This document shows positions 56,695 to 64,000 of a stretch of 64,000 nt of DNA, in pieces. This DNA comes from Faecalibacter bovis (lineage in GTDB: Bacteria; Bacteroidota; Bacteroidia; Flavobacteriales; Weeksellaceae): positions 1,466,001 to 1,530,000 of the forward strand of contig NZ_CP072842.1 in the NCBI RefSeq assembly GCF_017948305.1. Reading direction: 5' to 3'. The first letter of the stretch is position 1, and each line of letters starts with the position of its first letter. A program made the position numbers and the translations under genes. The notes below the pieces were generated by a model, which ran no database searches, was not told the DNA's origin, and worked only from the letters and a program-made list of their open reading frames with translations.

Positions 56695-57687
56695 ATGACT
56701 ATTTTAAATTTCATCAAACCTGACAAGGTAATCTTAGTAGAATCTGATTCTAACTTTGGACAATTTGAATTCCGTCCATTAGAGCCAGGATACGGGATTA
56801 CTGTTGGAAATGCTCTTCGTAGAGTATTACTTTCTTCATTAGAAGGTTTCGCAATTACTTCAATTAAAATTGAAGGAGTAGAGCACGAATTTTCAACAAT
56901 TCCAGGAGTAGTGGAAGATGTTACAGAGATCATTTTAAATCTGAAAAAGGTTCGTTTTAAGAAACAAATTGATGAATCAGATGCTGAAACTGTAACTGCT
57001 ACTATCTCAGGGCAAGATCAATTAACAGCAGGTGATTTAGGTAAGTTTATCTCGGGATTCCAAGTATTAAACCCTGAATTAGTAATCGCTAACTTAGATT
57101 CAAAAGTGAACTTGACTATCACTTTCACAATTGAGAAAGGTAGAGGATACGTACCAGCTGAAGAGAATAAAAAGGCTTCTGCGCCAATTGGTACTATAGC
57201 AATCGATTCAATTTACACTCCTATAAAGAATGTAAAATATGCAATTGAAAACTATCGTGTAGAACAAAAAACTGATTATGAAAAATTAGTTTTAGAAATT
57301 ACTACAGATGGTTCTATAACTCCACAAGATGCTTTAACTGAAACAGCTAAAATCTTAATTCACCACTTTATGTTATTCTCTGATGAAAGAATCACTCTTG
57401 AAGCAGAAGAAGTAGCATCTGGTGAGACTTACGATGAAGAAGCATTACATATGCGCCAATTATTAAAAACGAAATTGGTAGATATGGACTTATCAGTAAG
57501 AGCATTAAATTGTTTAAAAGCAGCTGAAGTTGAAACATTAGGCGAATTAGTTTCTTTCGCAAAATCTGACTTAATGAAATTCAGAAACTTCGGTAAGAAA
57601 TCACTTACTGAATTAGAAGAATTGGTGGACAGCAAAGGTTTAAACTTTGGTATGGACATCGCAAAATATAAGTTAGACGTAGAATAA
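56695..57687 (+). CDS. rpoA: RNA polymerase alpha subunit
   Basis: Alpha starts RNA polymerase assembly and contacts activators. The 330-residue protein has the N-terminal domain with [24 protein letters not shown] and the C-terminal domain with [30 protein letters not shown] (core [13 protein letters not shown]) and [12 protein letters not shown]. It is full length. Confidence 0.98.
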   Translation: MTILNFIKPDKVILVESDSNFGQFEFRPLEPGYGITVGNALRRVLLSSLEGFAITSIKIEGVEHEFSTIPGVVEDVTEIILNLKKVRFKKQIDESDAETVTATISGQDQLTAGDLGKFISGFQVLNPELVIANLDSKVNLTITFTIEKGRGYVPAEENKKASAPIGTIAIDSIYTPIKNVKYAIENYRVEQKTDYEKLVLEITTDGSITPQDALTETAKILIHHFMLFSDERITLEAEEVASGETYDEEALHMRQLLKTKLVDMDLSVRALNCLKAAEVETLGELVSFAKSDLMKFRNFGKKSLTELEELVDSKGLNFGMDIAKYKLDVE

Positions 57688-57697
57688 TTTTATTACA

Positions 57698-58171
57698 ATG
57701 AGACACGGAAAAAAATTTAACCATTTAGGTAGAACAGCTTCTCACAGAAGAGCGTTATTATCTAATTTAGCTATATCGTTGATTACTCACAAACGTATCA
57801 ACACTACAGTAGCAAAGGCTAAAGCGTTACAAACGTATATCGAGCCTTTATTAACAAAGTCTAAAACAGACGATACAAACAACCGTCGTGTTGTTTTCTC
57901 ATACTTACAAAACAAAGAAGCCGTTACTGAATTATTCAGAACTGTAGCTCCTAAAATCGCTAACCGTCCAGGTGGATACACTCGTATCATCAAGACTGGT
58001 TTCCGTTTAGGTGACTCTGCTGATATGGCTATGATCGAGTTAGTTGATTTCAACGAAATCTACACTAACGCGAAAGTTGAGAAGAAAGCTACAACACGTC
58101 GTGGACGTAAGAAAGCAACTGAGACTGTAGAGGAAACTCCTGCAACTCCAGAAGCTACTGAAGAAGCTTAA
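57698..58171 (+). CDS. rplQ: Ribosomal protein L17 with C-terminal extension
   Basis: L17 lies at the tunnel exit. The 157-residue protein begins [20 protein letters not shown] and has [24 protein letters not shown]. After the core, about 30 residues rich in Lys, Thr, Ala and Glu extend the C-terminus beyond the usual 115-127 residues. It is the last gene of the supercluster and precedes a terminator. Confidence 0.97.
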   Translation: MRHGKKFNHLGRTASHRRALLSNLAISLITHKRINTTVAKAKALQTYIEPLLTKSKTDDTNNRRVVFSYLQNKEAVTELFRTVAPKIANRPGGYTRIIKTGFRLGDSADMAMIELVDFNEIYTNAKVEKKATTRRGRKKATETVEETPATPEATEEA

Positions 58172-58193
58172 TCTTAATCAGATTATAGATAAT

Positions 58194-58225
58194 AAAAAAG
58201 GACTCCATTTGGAGTCCTTTTTTTA
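58194..58225. terminator. Bidirectional terminator ending the ribosomal supercluster
   Basis: AAAAGGACTCC / GGAGTCCTTTT with loop ATTT, A run before and T run after, 22 bases beyond rplQ. It also serves the converging T9SS gene. Confidence 0.92.
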
Positions 58226-58236
58226 TAGCTGTAAGA

Positions 58237-59154
58237 TTATTTTTTGATGAATTTTCGTGTAATTACTTTTCCATCTTTTAAAGTAATTTTAGCTATATAA
58301 TTACCTTTAGTCAGATGTTTTAAATCAATAGTTGTGTTTTCTTGTTTAGCCACTGATCTACCAAGTAAATCCATGATTTCTATTGAAGAAACTTCACCGT
58401 TAAAATTAATATTTAATTGATCTTTAACTGGATTTGGAGTAATTAATAATTGATTAGCTACAATGTCATTAGTTGATAAATGATCATTTATTTTGAAATT
58501 ATCGTAGTAAGCACTACCACCATAGTTATTATGTAACATTGTAATTCCTTTAATTTCAGTCTGAGTGAAATTATCAGTAGTATATACTAATTGATTATTA
58601 AAATAGTATTTAATTTCCTCAGAAGAAACTTCTATTTTAACATTATGCCACGTGTTTAAAGCAAAGTTTGCTGCATCATCTGCATATTCAAAATCGTAAT
58701 CAACGCTTGTCGTTACATAAACATAACCACGATTTTCAAAACCAATTCCTACAACTGGAACGTAATTTGCTTCCGCATCAATTCCGTATAAGTTAAACTC
58801 GAAATCAGCACCATTTCTTTGCGTTATAAAGATATCATAAGAGATAGTGAAATTATTGTAATCGTAAGGAGTATCAAATGTTTTACTCGCTCCGAAAATA
58901 GGAAACCATTGAGGATTGTAATCGTCTTGATGTCCATTTTTATAAGAGTTATCTCCATCTTTCTTTTGTTCATTTGTTACAATCTGATTAGATAAAAAGT
59001 TTCCTTGATTATCATCTGTAATTTCCCAATTATTTTGAGTATTTAAAGATCCTAATGTATATCCTTCGTGAGCTTCAAAAGAGATGTATTCTTGTCCAAA
59101 AACGAATGTTTGTGCCATTAAAAGACCTAATGAGTAGTAAAAATTTTTATTCAT
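58237..59154 (-). CDS. Secreted protein with LamG-like domain and T9SS type A sorting domain
   Basis: Starting at ATG 59154 the protein has 305 residues. It has a signal peptide (MNKNFYYSLGLLMAQTFVFG, cut before QEYI) and a jelly-roll concanavalin-like domain (about 22-215: SKTFDTPYDYNNFTISYDI, NTWHNVKIEVSSEEIKYYFNNQ in part). The last 70 residues form a Por/T9SS C-terminal domain (ITPNPVKDQLNINF, IMDLLGR, LTKGNYIAKI, KKFIKK-like end). Type IX secretion would export it across the outer membrane and may anchor it to LPS. The frame opens 12 residues earlier, but the later ATG gives a proper signal peptide. The ligand is unknown; carbohydrate binding is plausible. Confidence 0.82.
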   Translation of the reverse strand: MNKNFYYSLGLLMAQTFVFGQEYISFEAHEGYTLGSLNTQNNWEITDDNQGNFLSNQIVTNEQKKDGDNSYKNGHQDDYNPQWFPIFGASKTFDTPYDYNNFTISYDIFITQRNGADFEFNLYGIDAEANYVPVVGIGFENRGYVYVTTSVDYDFEYADDAANFALNTWHNVKIEVSSEEIKYYFNNQLVYTTDNFTQTEIKGITMLHNNYGGSAYYDNFKINDHLSTNDIVANQLLITPNPVKDQLNINFNGEVSSIEIMDLLGRSVAKQENTTIDLKHLTKGNYIAKITLKDGKVITRKFIKK

Positions 59155-59198
59155 ATTTAATGTATTAAGCCGATAAAAATACAAATACAATAAGGAAT

Positions 59199-59225
59199 AA
59201 AAAAATCCTTCGCATTGAAGGATTT
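59199..59225 (-). terminator. Intrinsic terminator after the GT4 gene at 59230
   Basis: AAATCCTTC / GAAGGATTT stem with a GCATT loop, flanked by an A run that reads as a T run on the minus strand. It begins 5 bases after the stop. Confidence 0.8.
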
Positions 59226-59229
59226 GTGA

Positions 59230-60522
59230 TTATAAGGTTTGAATATTATTTGCTAAATGTTTCGTTAAGTTTTTACGATTGAATTCCTGAACTTCTTTTT
59301 CGTTCGTATTAAATCTTACTTCTGGATTTGCTAACCATTGATTATAAATATTTAGAATCAATTTTTGGATTTTATCCACTTCCTGATGATTGAAATATTC
59401 GCCAGCATTTGTTTTATTTAAAATCTTTTCAACATCCGCGTCTTTTGGGCCAACAGCTATAATTGGATTACCTGTGGCCATATATTCAAATAACTTTCCT
59501 GGAATGATTCCTTTTGATGCAACATTATCAAAATTTGTTAATAATAATATGTTGGCTTTATTAATTGCATCTAAAGATTCTTGATGCGAAACATATCCAT
59601 GAATGACTAAATTAGATTTTAGATTTTCATCAATAATAGTTTGTTTTACATCATCAGCCAAAGAACCATAGAAATTAAGTTTTAAATCGCTTTTAAACGA
59701 CGAATTCGTCCTAGTTAAGTTATGAATCGCTTTCCATAACGAAATAGGATTACGAAGCATTTCTAAACCTCCAGAGTAAGTAATATGGAAATACTTTTGG
59801 TCTTTTTCGGTTTCTTGTTTTACTTCCTCAAAACCATTCGTAATAACTTCAACTCGTTTTGCACCAATTTTTTTAAAATTATCTCCATCGGTATAACTTG
59901 TAGCTAAAACTAAATTTGCATTAGAAAGGACTTCTAATTCTAAATCTTCGTGTTTTTTTGCAGCCCAATTAGTTAATTTTAATTCTTTATGATAACTAAT
60001 TTGCGTCCATGGATCACGAAAATCAGCAATCCATTTTAGATTTGGGTTTAATTTTTTTAAACCTAAACCAATTAAATGCATGCTGTGTGGAGGACCAGAA
60101 GTTACAATAGTATCGATATTTTCTTTTTGGATATAATCTTTTAGAAAATCAATAGAAGGATTGATCCAAAATTTACGTGCGTCTGGAATAAAGAAGTTTC
60201 CTCGGATAAATACCGAAAGTTTTGACATGAACGATTGAGATTCTTTTTTCTCAAAATGTCCGCCTTTGTACGCTTTATTTTTTGGATTTAATTTTTCAGC
60301 CAGCTGATAAGGTTCCCAGATTTTATTTTTAACAATTTTAACTTCAGGATTAATGTCTTTAGCTAAAGTTTCGTCGATAATTGGGTAAGATGGATTTTCT
60401 GGAATATAAACATGAGGTTCGTATCCAAATTGAGGAAGATATTTTGTAAATTTCAACCATCTTTGAACACCAGGGCCTCCCGCAGGAGGCCAGTAATAGG
60501 TGATAATTAATATTTTTTTCAT
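59230..60522 (-). CDS. Glycosyltransferase family 4 protein
   Basis: This 430-residue GT-B enzyme begins KKILIITYYWPPAGGPGVQRWLKF, a start typical of WcaI/FnlC-like bacteroidetal GT4 proteins. It has TSGPPHSMHLIGLGLKK and DFRDPWTQISYHKEL in the N-terminal half and LLLTNFDNVASKGIIPGKLFEYMATGNPIIAVG in the C-terminal donor domain (core GKLFEYMATGNPI). No sugar can be assigned. It is outside the main polysaccharide locus and sits 15 bases downstream of the YfhO-type gene, which suggests a shared transcript and a membrane-glycan role. Confidence 0.85.
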   Translation of the reverse strand: MKKILIITYYWPPAGGPGVQRWLKFTKYLPQFGYEPHVYIPENPSYPIIDETLAKDINPEVKIVKNKIWEPYQLAEKLNPKNKAYKGGHFEKKESQSFMSKLSVFIRGNFFIPDARKFWINPSIDFLKDYIQKENIDTIVTSGPPHSMHLIGLGLKKLNPNLKWIADFRDPWTQISYHKELKLTNWAAKKHEDLELEVLSNANLVLATSYTDGDNFKKIGAKRVEVITNGFEEVKQETEKDQKYFHITYSGGLEMLRNPISLWKAIHNLTRTNSSFKSDLKLNFYGSLADDVKQTIIDENLKSNLVIHGYVSHQESLDAINKANILLLTNFDNVASKGIIPGKLFEYMATGNPIIAVGPKDADVEKILNKTNAGEYFNHQEVDKIQKLILNIYNQWLANPEVRFNTNEKEVQEFNRKNLTKHLANNIQTL

Positions 60523-60537
60523 TTCAAATTAAGCAAC

Positions 60538-63180
60538 TTATTTGTCCTCGTTTTTGAAATTATCATTTTCTTTTTTACAATTCTTATAACCTAAGAAAAT
60601 TCCACCCAAAATAACAGCGATCAGGATTATATTAGATGCAATCATGACTGTTTTTCCAGTTTCAATTACTTGAGGTTCGTATGTAAATACAATTTCGTGA
60701 TTTCCTTTGGAAATTGGTAAAGCGCGTAAAATATAATTTGCTTTTAAAATTTCAACATCTTTACCATCAACTGTAGCTTTCCATCCATGTGGATAATAAA
60801 TTTCTGAGAAAACTGCAATTTGATCTGTATTAGTAGAAGCTTTGTAAACCATTTTAGTTGGTGTATACGACTCTAATTTGATTACAGCTGTAGAATCTTG
60901 AGCAATAGTTTTAGGTAGCGTTTTTACTACTTCATTTCTTAGGATAACTTGATCTTCTAAAAATGTATCGTTTAAAGCTAAAATTTCTTCATTTGCGTTA
61001 TTAACAACTTTTACATCACCAACAAACCATGCATTACCAAAAGCAGTAGGATTCATTTCAATTTTTGGTTCTTGCATAGAACCATGAACGATGTATTTCG
61101 TGTTTAACATGTTTAATACATTGATCATTCCGCTTTCGTCTTTAATTCCGTATTGCTTCGCTGCTGGATTTCCAGAGAAATATAAATCAATTACATCTTG
61201 GTATTTACCTAATTTGGCCGCGTGATATCCTCCAATAGAATTTACAAAGAAAGAAGTTCCGGCCTCGTTAAATGTACTTTGAGTTGTATTGTAAACTCTG
61301 TATTGTGATTTATCTTGTTTCGCTAATTCAGATAAAGCAAAATTCATTGGAACTTTATATGCAATTTGAGCTACGTTGTTATTTGTATTAGCTTCAGATT
61401 CTAATTTAACAGACAATTCTGTAGGGAATGGATTTTCTACGATATAATCCGAAACAAAATTATCATCATTAAAATAACGTTTGTTTACTGTTAAACCATC
61501 AATTAAAGCTAACGCTCCGATTGCTAAAACAATTACAGTTGAGTTTTTAATGAATTTCTTTTGATATGCATATAATAAACAAATTGTAGCTAATACGAAA
61601 ATTAATGTACGGATTGTATCACCTTTGAACATGTCGATACGATCCTGAATTAAAGCTTGATCTAAATCTCTTAACATAGATTCCCAAAAACCAATAGCAT
61701 TTGGATTAGCTTCTCCAATTAATTTTAAAAACTCTGTTGTTGTGTATGCATCTGATGAGGATTGGAAAGAGAAAATAGATCCAGCTCCAACATATAAAAT
61801 TGCTAAAATTGCAACAGTTGCTCCACCTACATAAGTTAATGTTTTTGTCTTGAATGCTTCAGATTCTTCGTCTTTTATAAAATAATATAAAGTAATAATT
61901 GCAAGTAAAGGCATTGTGAATTCTGCAATTACTAAGATAGAAGATACAGCTCGGAATTTGTCGTACATTGGGAAGTAATCAACAAATAAATCTGTTAACC
62001 ATTGTAAGTTTTTACCCCAAGCTAATACAATACTTAAAATTGTAGCTCCTAATAACCACCATTTGTACTGAGCATATTTACCACGAACTAAAAATAATCC
62101 AAGGATAAATAAAAACACGACAATTGCTCCTTGGTATGCAGGACCAGAAGTTCCTGGTTGTTCACCCCAATATGTAGAACGAGGTTGTTGTGCTAATGCT
62201 TGGAAAACTTGTTGATTAAACTCGTCTTCACCAACTGCAGTCGCAGTAGTTTGTAATTGTCCAAAGTAGTTTTGTAAATCGTCTTCCGCACTCATTGATG
62301 ATCCACCCATTAAGTTTGGAATAAATAAGTTTAAGGTTTCTAATTTACCATAACTCCATTGTGTAATATAATCGTGGTCTAAACCATCTGTATTAGATTT
62401 TAATAAAGACATTTCAGATTTTCCACGCGTAGTTTCTTTCGAATATTCGTAAGTAGCTAATAATCGTGATGCATTTAATCCCAAAGCAATAATTGTTGCA
62501 ACAACTACTAAACCAGACGCCTTGAAAAAAGATGGTAATTCTTTTGCTTTGAAATCATAAATAAATTGTACGATTGCAAAAATCATCATTGCTAAGAATA
62601 GATAAAAAGTCATCTGGATATGGTTCGCTTGTAACTGTAATCCCATGAATAGGGTAGTTAAAACAAAACCAGCGATGTATTTTTTTCTATAAAGTAATAA
62701 AATACCAGCCACTAAAGGCGCAAAGTAAGCAATGGTATGCACTTTGGCGTTGTGTCCAGCAGCGATAATGATAAAGAAATATGCACCTACAGCAAAGAAA
62801 ATTGATCCTGTTAGAGCGTATTTCCATTTCTTGAACAAAGTTAATCCAAGGATAAAAAATCCAGAAAATAATAAGAAAATATAATCTGCAGGTCTTGGTA
62901 AAAATCGAATGACTTTGTCAATGCCTTTGATTAAATCAAAATCGTATTGCGCACCCGTTTGGTAAGTTGGCATACCACCAAACATTGCATTCGACCAATA
63001 CACATGTTCATTTGATTGTTCTTGATAAGTTAGCATTTCTTCGGCACTACCACGATAGTTGATAATGTCGGGTTGAATAATTGCTTTTCCTGAAAGTACA
63101 GGCGCACAATAAAACAATGCTACAAGAGCAAAGAAAATTAAAGAGCCTAAGATGTAGAGTAAATTCTTATTATTTTTCAT
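60538..63180 (-). CDS. YfhO-family polytopic membrane protein
   Basis: This 880-residue protein has about 12-14 membrane helices and a C-terminal extracytoplasmic domain (about 560-840) ending in a last helix and a charged tail. The N-terminal region with QPDIINYRGSAEEMLTY and WSNAMFGGMPTYQTGA is the first periplasmic loop of YfhO/GT-C-like proteins. YfhO proteins of Gram-positive bacteria glycosylate teichoic acids from lipid-linked sugars; a similar use of a polyprenyl-phosphate sugar is likely here, though the acceptor is unknown. The DUF4834 gene overlaps its start by 11 bases, and the GT4 gene follows closely. Confidence 0.82.
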   Translation of the reverse strand: MKNNKNLLYILGSLIFFALVALFYCAPVLSGKAIIQPDIINYRGSAEEMLTYQEQSNEHVYWSNAMFGGMPTYQTGAQYDFDLIKGIDKVIRFLPRPADYIFLLFSGFFILGLTLFKKWKYALTGSIFFAVGAYFFIIIAAGHNAKVHTIAYFAPLVAGILLLYRKKYIAGFVLTTLFMGLQLQANHIQMTFYLFLAMMIFAIVQFIYDFKAKELPSFFKASGLVVVATIIALGLNASRLLATYEYSKETTRGKSEMSLLKSNTDGLDHDYITQWSYGKLETLNLFIPNLMGGSSMSAEDDLQNYFGQLQTTATAVGEDEFNQQVFQALAQQPRSTYWGEQPGTSGPAYQGAIVVFLFILGLFLVRGKYAQYKWWLLGATILSIVLAWGKNLQWLTDLFVDYFPMYDKFRAVSSILVIAEFTMPLLAIITLYYFIKDEESEAFKTKTLTYVGGATVAILAILYVGAGSIFSFQSSSDAYTTTEFLKLIGEANPNAIGFWESMLRDLDQALIQDRIDMFKGDTIRTLIFVLATICLLYAYQKKFIKNSTVIVLAIGALALIDGLTVNKRYFNDDNFVSDYIVENPFPTELSVKLESEANTNNNVAQIAYKVPMNFALSELAKQDKSQYRVYNTTQSTFNEAGTSFFVNSIGGYHAAKLGKYQDVIDLYFSGNPAAKQYGIKDESGMINVLNMLNTKYIVHGSMQEPKIEMNPTAFGNAWFVGDVKVVNNANEEILALNDTFLEDQVILRNEVVKTLPKTIAQDSTAVIKLESYTPTKMVYKASTNTDQIAVFSEIYYPHGWKATVDGKDVEILKANYILRALPISKGNHEIVFTYEPQVIETGKTVMIASNIILIAVILGGIFLGYKNCKKENDNFKNEDK

Positions 63181-63436
63181 TCTTTTCTTCGATTATTTCG
63201 AAATCAACAGTTTCTGCCTCAATGTTATATTTAGATTGTTCAATAGGTGTATTGGATTTTCTTTGATTTGAGTTTCCTGTATCGTAAGTATTATTTTGTT
63301 GATATTGTCCACCAAATTGTTGACTTTGATTGATCGCATCTTTAAATGCTTTTTTTATCATTAAAATTTTACGAACAAAGCGAAAAACAAAAAGGAAAAT
63401 AATACCTAAAATTATGATCCAAACTATAGTTTTCAT
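63170..63436 (-). CDS. DUF4834 family small membrane protein
   Basis: This 88-residue protein has one N-terminal membrane helix (about 4-24, IVWIIILGIIFLFVFRFV) and a polar tail with Gln-Gln-Asn runs and EAETVDFEIIEEK at the end. The layout fits DUF4834, a Bacteroidota family usually found beside the YfhO-type gene, as here (11-base overlap). Function is unknown; a helper or regulator of its neighbour is possible. Confidence 0.75.
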   Translation of the reverse strand: MKTIVWIIILGIIFLFVFRFVRKILMIKKAFKDAINQSQQFGGQYQQNNTYDTGNSNQRKSNTPIEQSKYNIEAETVDFEIIEEKNEK

Positions 63437-63440
63437 GTTA

Positions 63441-64000
63441 TTAATTTACGGTTGTCGTTGTCATAGCAGTTTCAGTCATGGTTTGTTTTTGACCATTCAT
63501 TTCCATTGTACGTTTCGACGTTTCTTTTTTAGTTAAACTTACATTATTGATCCAACCAGATTGTGTATCTAACACGATTGAACCCGTTACATCTGCATCC
63601 ATATTCACACTCATTTTCATACCTTGTTGTGCATCTGATCCACTTAATTTTTGACCACCTTTTACAGCGATTTTTGTGTTCTTAGAATCCACATTTGTTA
63701 ATGTACGAGTTAAGTTCGAATTACCTTTCAGTCCACCTTCGTTGATGTTTTGAGTATCAGACCAAGATTCATTTAATTTTAATTTTTTGTCAGGGTAAAT
63801 GTTCATCGTTTCTTCGAATTGAGCTGAAATAGCTTTATCGTTTAAAGAATTTTTCAACATTTCGCTGATAAATTTTTGCTCTTCAGCAGATAATTGACTT
63901 TTAACTGAAGCTTCAATTTGCTGTCTAATTTTTTCTAATCCAGTTACAGAAATTACTTTACCTTTTTGATCCACCTTCATGGTATAAGGTTTTCCAATCA
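63441..64000 (-). CDS. DUF6263-like protein, N-terminal part outside the window
   Basis: The frame stays open to the right edge (the codons before the first visible Met read IGKPYT), so this is the C-terminal part of a longer protein. The visible 186 or so residues contain PYTMKVDQKGKVISVTGLEKI, a helical middle (SAEEQKFISEMLKNSLNDK), then beta-rich sequence with KLNESWSDTQN and repeated Thr/Met segments ending TETAMTTTTVN. This fits the DUF6263 lipoprotein-like family of Bacteroidota, function unknown. It precedes the DUF4834 and YfhO genes on the same strand, 4 bases away. Confidence 0.6.
   Translation of the reverse strand, partial: IGKPYTMKVDQKGKVISVTGLEKIRQQIEASVKSQLSAEEQKFISEMLKNSLNDKAISAQFEETMNIYPDKKLKLNESWSDTQNINEGGLKGNSNLTRTLTNVDSKNTKIAVKGGQKLSGSDAQQGMKMSVNMDADVTGSIVLDTQSGWINNVSLTKKETSKRTMEMNGQKQTMTETAMTTTTVN

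Noticed and set aside
59155-59190. Upstream start for the T9SS-sorted protein
   Set aside because: It buries the signal peptide behind 12 residues; ATG 59154 gives a normal signal sequence.

Overview
The window looks like chromosome of a low-GC Bacteroidota, class Flavobacteriia, probably Weeksellaceae-like; I cannot fix the genus. The evidence is the repeated -7 element of the form TAnnTTTG ahead of transcription units, the lack of Shine-Dalgarno sequences, a type IX secretion (Por) sorting domain, DUF4199, DUF4834 and YfhO proteins, and the flavobacterial order of ribosomal genes. No tRNA, rRNA, insertion sequence, prophage or CRISPR array was seen.

Layout. Positions 1-3468: end of an unknown gene, a LolD-type ABC ATPase, a TIGR02757 protein, a stand-alone NUMOD4/HNH-like DNA-binding protein, a carboxylesterase and an Smr protein. 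Positions 3560-22932: one long plus-strand surface-polysaccharide locus whose genes mostly overlap or abut. It holds seven glycosyltransferases of the GT4 and GT2 families, an EpsG-type polymerase, a WecA/MraY-type and a PglC-type initiating transferase, a Wza-like export lipoprotein, a Wzc-like tyrosine kinase with a Gly-Tyr tail, a NodB deacetylase, a formyltransferase and an acetyltransferase. Inside it, 5654-10689 is a compact set matching the mycobacterial decaprenyl-phosphoryl-arabinose pathway: UbiA-type phosphoribosyltransferase, DprE1-like oxidase, DprE2-like reductase, a HAD phosphatase and an AftB-like GT-C arabinosyltransferase. This is the most notable system in the window.

Positions 22967-32920 are housekeeping genes, mainly on the minus strand: a methylcrotonyl-CoA carboxylase-type beta subunit, AcpH, a TPR protein, GlmM, a SatP-type acetate transporter, YidC and PyrG, plus a plus-strand GlsB-type membrane protein. 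A small SRP RNA lies just upstream of pyrG. Positions 33348-37334 encode DUF4199, a GtrB/DPM-type glycosyltransferase, a DUF2807 lipoprotein and a phospho-sugar mutase. Positions 37460-40439 hold two Pit phosphate transporters and a DUF47 (PhoU-like) partner, headed by an 11-bp tandem direct repeat that resembles a Pho box.

Positions 40776-58171 are the str/S10/spc/alpha ribosomal supercluster (rpsL to rplQ, including the short genes rpmD and rpmJ). It is split by two intrinsic terminators, each followed by a new promoter and a structured leader (before rplC and before rpsH), and has a strong non-terminator hairpin before rpmJ. Positions 58237-64000 (minus strand) encode a T9SS-sorted secreted protein, a GT4 glycosyltransferase, a YfhO-type membrane protein, a DUF4834 protein and a DUF6263-like protein cut by the window edge.

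All functions are assigned by reading motifs and recalling family sequences. No database search was run.
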